From Flavobacterium panici (GTDB lineage Bacteria > Bacteroidota > Bacteroidia > Flavobacteriales > Flavobacteriaceae): DNA of 64,000 nt. Every line of letters begins with the position of its first letter. Position 1 is the first letter of the stretch. A model generated the notes under the pieces. It searched no databases, was not told where the DNA came from, and saw only the letters and a program-made list of their open reading frames with translations. The stretch lies in NCBI RefSeq assembly GCF_903819335.1, contig NZ_CAIJDE010000034.1, positions 62,001 to 126,000 of the forward strand, given 5' to 3'. Both the position numbers and the translations under genes were made by a program. Shown here one piece after another: positions 62,306 to 64,000 of this stretch.

Positions 62306-63286
62306 ATGGTTTATAAAAACATAAAACAGGCACTTTTTGTTCTAATCTTCTGGATTGGTTTAGTCTCGTATGCACAGGAAATTATAGTTCACGATCCCGT
62401 TGTCATCAAACAAAAAGACACGTATTATTTGTTCTGCACCGGAAAAGGAATCAGTGTTTTTAGCTCCAAAGATTTAAAAAACTGGAATCCCGAACCACAA
62501 GTTTTCAAAGACAAACCAGTTTGGGCAGACGGAGTTGCAGCCGATTTCAAAAACCATATTTGGGCGCCCGATATTTCATTTCACAACAACACTTATTATC
62601 TCTATTATTCGGTTTCGGCTTTCGCCAAAAACACTTCGGCGATTGGTGTTGCGACTAATACGACTTTAGACTCAAAAGATAAAAACTACAAATGGGTCGA
62701 TCAGGGAATTGTCATTCAGTCGCAGCCCAACCGCGATATGTGGAACGCCATTGACCCAAATTTAATCTTCGATGAAAACAATACACCATGGCTTGCTTTT
62801 GGTTCTTTTTGGGAAGGACTGAAAATGGTAAAATTAAATCCCGATTTAAACTCAATTGCCCAGCCTCAGGAATGGCACACCATTTCAAAACGAAAAAGAA
62901 CTTTTGAATTACCAGATTCTGATCCCGGAGACGGCGCACTCGAAGCTCCATTTATTTTTAAGAAAAACGAATATTATTATCAATTTCTTTCTTGGGATTT
63001 ATGTTGTCGCGGAGAAAAAAGCACCTATAAAGTTGTAGTTGGCAGATCAAAAAATGTAACCGGACCTTATGTTGATAAAGACGGGAAATTATTGACAGAA
63101 GGCGGCGGAAGTGTAGTCGTTCAGGGCGATGAAAATTATTTTGGTGCAGGCCATAACAGTGTTTATACGTTTGATGGTAAAGATTATATTTTTTACCATG
63201 CCTACGAAAAGAAATCCAACGGAACGCCAAGATTAGTAGTAAAAGAAATGCAATGGGACGCAGATTTATGGCCAATTTTAAAATAG
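62306..63286 (+). CDS. GH43 arabinan endo-1,5-alpha-L-arabinosidase-like
   Basis: A 326-residue exported enzyme (signal peptide ending near SYAQ). It has the compact five-blade GH43 domain of endo-arabinanases: Asp in IVHDPVVIK, Asp in AIDPNLIFD with the GSFWEGLKM segment, acid Glu in ALEAPFIFK, and a SWDLCCRG motif near the active site. It probably cleaves alpha-1,5-arabinan into oligosaccharides. It ends 13 bases before the GH127 gene. Confidence 0.9.
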   Translation: MVYKNIKQALFVLIFWIGLVSYAQEIIVHDPVVIKQKDTYYLFCTGKGISVFSSKDLKNWNPEPQVFKDKPVWADGVAADFKNHIWAPDISFHNNTYYLYYSVSAFAKNTSAIGVATNTTLDSKDKNYKWVDQGIVIQSQPNRDMWNAIDPNLIFDENNTPWLAFGSFWEGLKMVKLNPDLNSIAQPQEWHTISKRKRTFELPDSDPGDGALEAPFIFKKNEYYYQFLSWDLCCRGEKSTYKVVVGRSKNVTGPYVDKDGKLLTEGGGSVVVQGDENYFGAGHNSVYTFDGKDYIFYHAYEKKSNGTPRLVVKEMQWDADLWPILK

Positions 63287-63299
63287 AATAATCAATAGA

Positions 63300-64000
63300 A
63301 TGAAAAAATATACTTTTATATTAATACCAATTTTAATCGCATTTCTCGTTTTGATTTCTTGTAAAGAAACCAAAAACGATGTCGTGCAATCGAATAAAAC
63401 TTCGGCCTTAAAAGCAGGTTACGAAATAGAGCCCGTTAATATTCAAAATGTAAAATTGACAGATTCTTTTTGGCTGCCAATTATCAAAAGAGTGCAGGAA
63501 GTTACGATTTCATACGCCATTCAGAAATGTAATGAAGAAGGCCGTTTCGAAAATTTCTTAATTGCAGGAAAACAAAAAACAGGAGAAGTTCGCGGGCAAA
63601 TGCCTTTTGACGATACCGATGTTTATAAAATTATTGAAGGCGCATCAAATACTTTAATTTCTGCCCCAAATCCGAAACTGGAAAAAGTATTGGATTCTTT
63701 AATTGCCATTGTAAAAATTGGTCAGGAAAAAGACGGTTATTTAACCACATGGAGAACCATAAACCCAGCAAAACCACCAGCACCTTGGGTTCCTGTTATT
63801 GAAGGAAAACGTTGGGAATCATTACAAATTAGCCACGAATGCTATAACGCAGGCCATTTAATTGAAGCTGCGGTTGTTCATTATGAAGCAACCGGAAAAA
63901 GAAACTTTCTTGACATCGCCATCAAAAATGCCGATTTATTAGTCAAAACTTTCGGCGATAAACCGGGTCAGGTAAAAGGTGTTCCTGGACATCAAATTGT
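63300..64000 (+). CDS. GH127 (DUF1680) beta-L-arabinofuranosidase-like lipoprotein, N-terminal part
   Basis: The frame opens with ATG at 63300 and runs off the window edge after 233 codons. It has a lipobox (LISCKETK) and the N-terminal GH127 pattern (VKLTDSFWLPIIKR, then QISHECYNAGHLIEAAVVHYE). GH127 enzymes remove beta-L-arabinofuranose, with zinc-bound cysteines in the missing C-terminal part. It fits the arabinose locus. The product is partial only because of the window end. Confidence 0.85.
   Translation, partial: MKKYTFILIPILIAFLVLISCKETKNDVVQSNKTSALKAGYEIEPVNIQNVKLTDSFWLPIIKRVQEVTISYAIQKCNEEGRFENFLIAGKQKTGEVRGQMPFDDTDVYKIIEGASNTLISAPNPKLEKVLDSLIAIVKIGQEKDGYLTTWRTINPAKPPAPWVPVIEGKRWESLQISHECYNAGHLIEAAVVHYEATGKRNFLDIAIKNADLLVKTFGDKPGQVKGVPGHQI

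Overview
The window reads as chromosomal DNA of a Flavobacterium, close to F. johnsoniae. The composition is AT-rich, the promoters are of the Bacteroidota type (TTG, about 21 bases, TAnnTTTG), there is a SusC/SusD pair, and there is a complete flexirubin-type pigment cluster. Its tyrosine ammonia-lyase resembles the F. johnsoniae enzyme almost residue for residue, judged from memory and not from a search.

Region 1 (1-7.8 kb) is housekeeping and envelope DNA: a DUF4292 lipoprotein, an EnvC-like murein hydrolase activator, a CBS-domain protein, rbfA, a LolC/FtsX-type permease, a MATE exporter, a YefM/YoeB-like toxin-antitoxin pair with its own operator, and a DusB-like tRNA-dihydrouridine synthase.

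Region 2 (7.9-43.2 kb) is the pigment cluster. Almost all genes lie on the minus strand, read from tyrosine ammonia-lyase (41.8 kb) down to an adenylate-forming ligase (7.9 kb); a halogenase-like flavoprotein diverges at 41.9 kb. Functional blocks: starter supply (ammonia-lyase, CoA/ACP ligase); polyene assembly (three intact ketosynthases, a cysteine-less ketosynthase partner, a half-size ketosynthase-like protein, two ACPs, a ketoreductase, three hotdog dehydratases, a thioesterase); dialkylresorcinol synthesis (DarB, DarA); candidate ester formation (a BtrH-like protein, a C45-type acyltransferase lipoprotein, an LpxL-like and a PlsC-like acyltransferase); and export to the outer membrane (ABC-2 transporter, MMPL exporter fused to PlsC, LolA, a lipoprotein, two beta-barrel proteins). 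Two WG-repeat proteins, a GT2-DUF2062 fusion and a polysaccharide deacetylase are also embedded. A three-gene patch of unknown genes (25.0-26.3 kb) interrupts the series.

Region 3 (43.2-51.3 kb) has two paralogous lipoproteins, then a galactose operon (galM-galK-galT-sugar symporter) divergent from a GntR regulator with a sugar-binding-like domain.

Region 4 (51.3-64 kb) is an arabinan/arabinose utilisation locus: a Nudix-type AraR-like regulator, SusC/SusD, GH51, three GH43 enzymes and the start of a GH127 enzyme. The susC promoter has a near copy about 1.5 kb upstream that drives no gene and is followed by hairpins and a terminator, so it may make a small RNA. Intergenic regions carry several families of long inverted repeats. 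No rRNA, tRNA, CRISPR array or insertion sequence was recognised.
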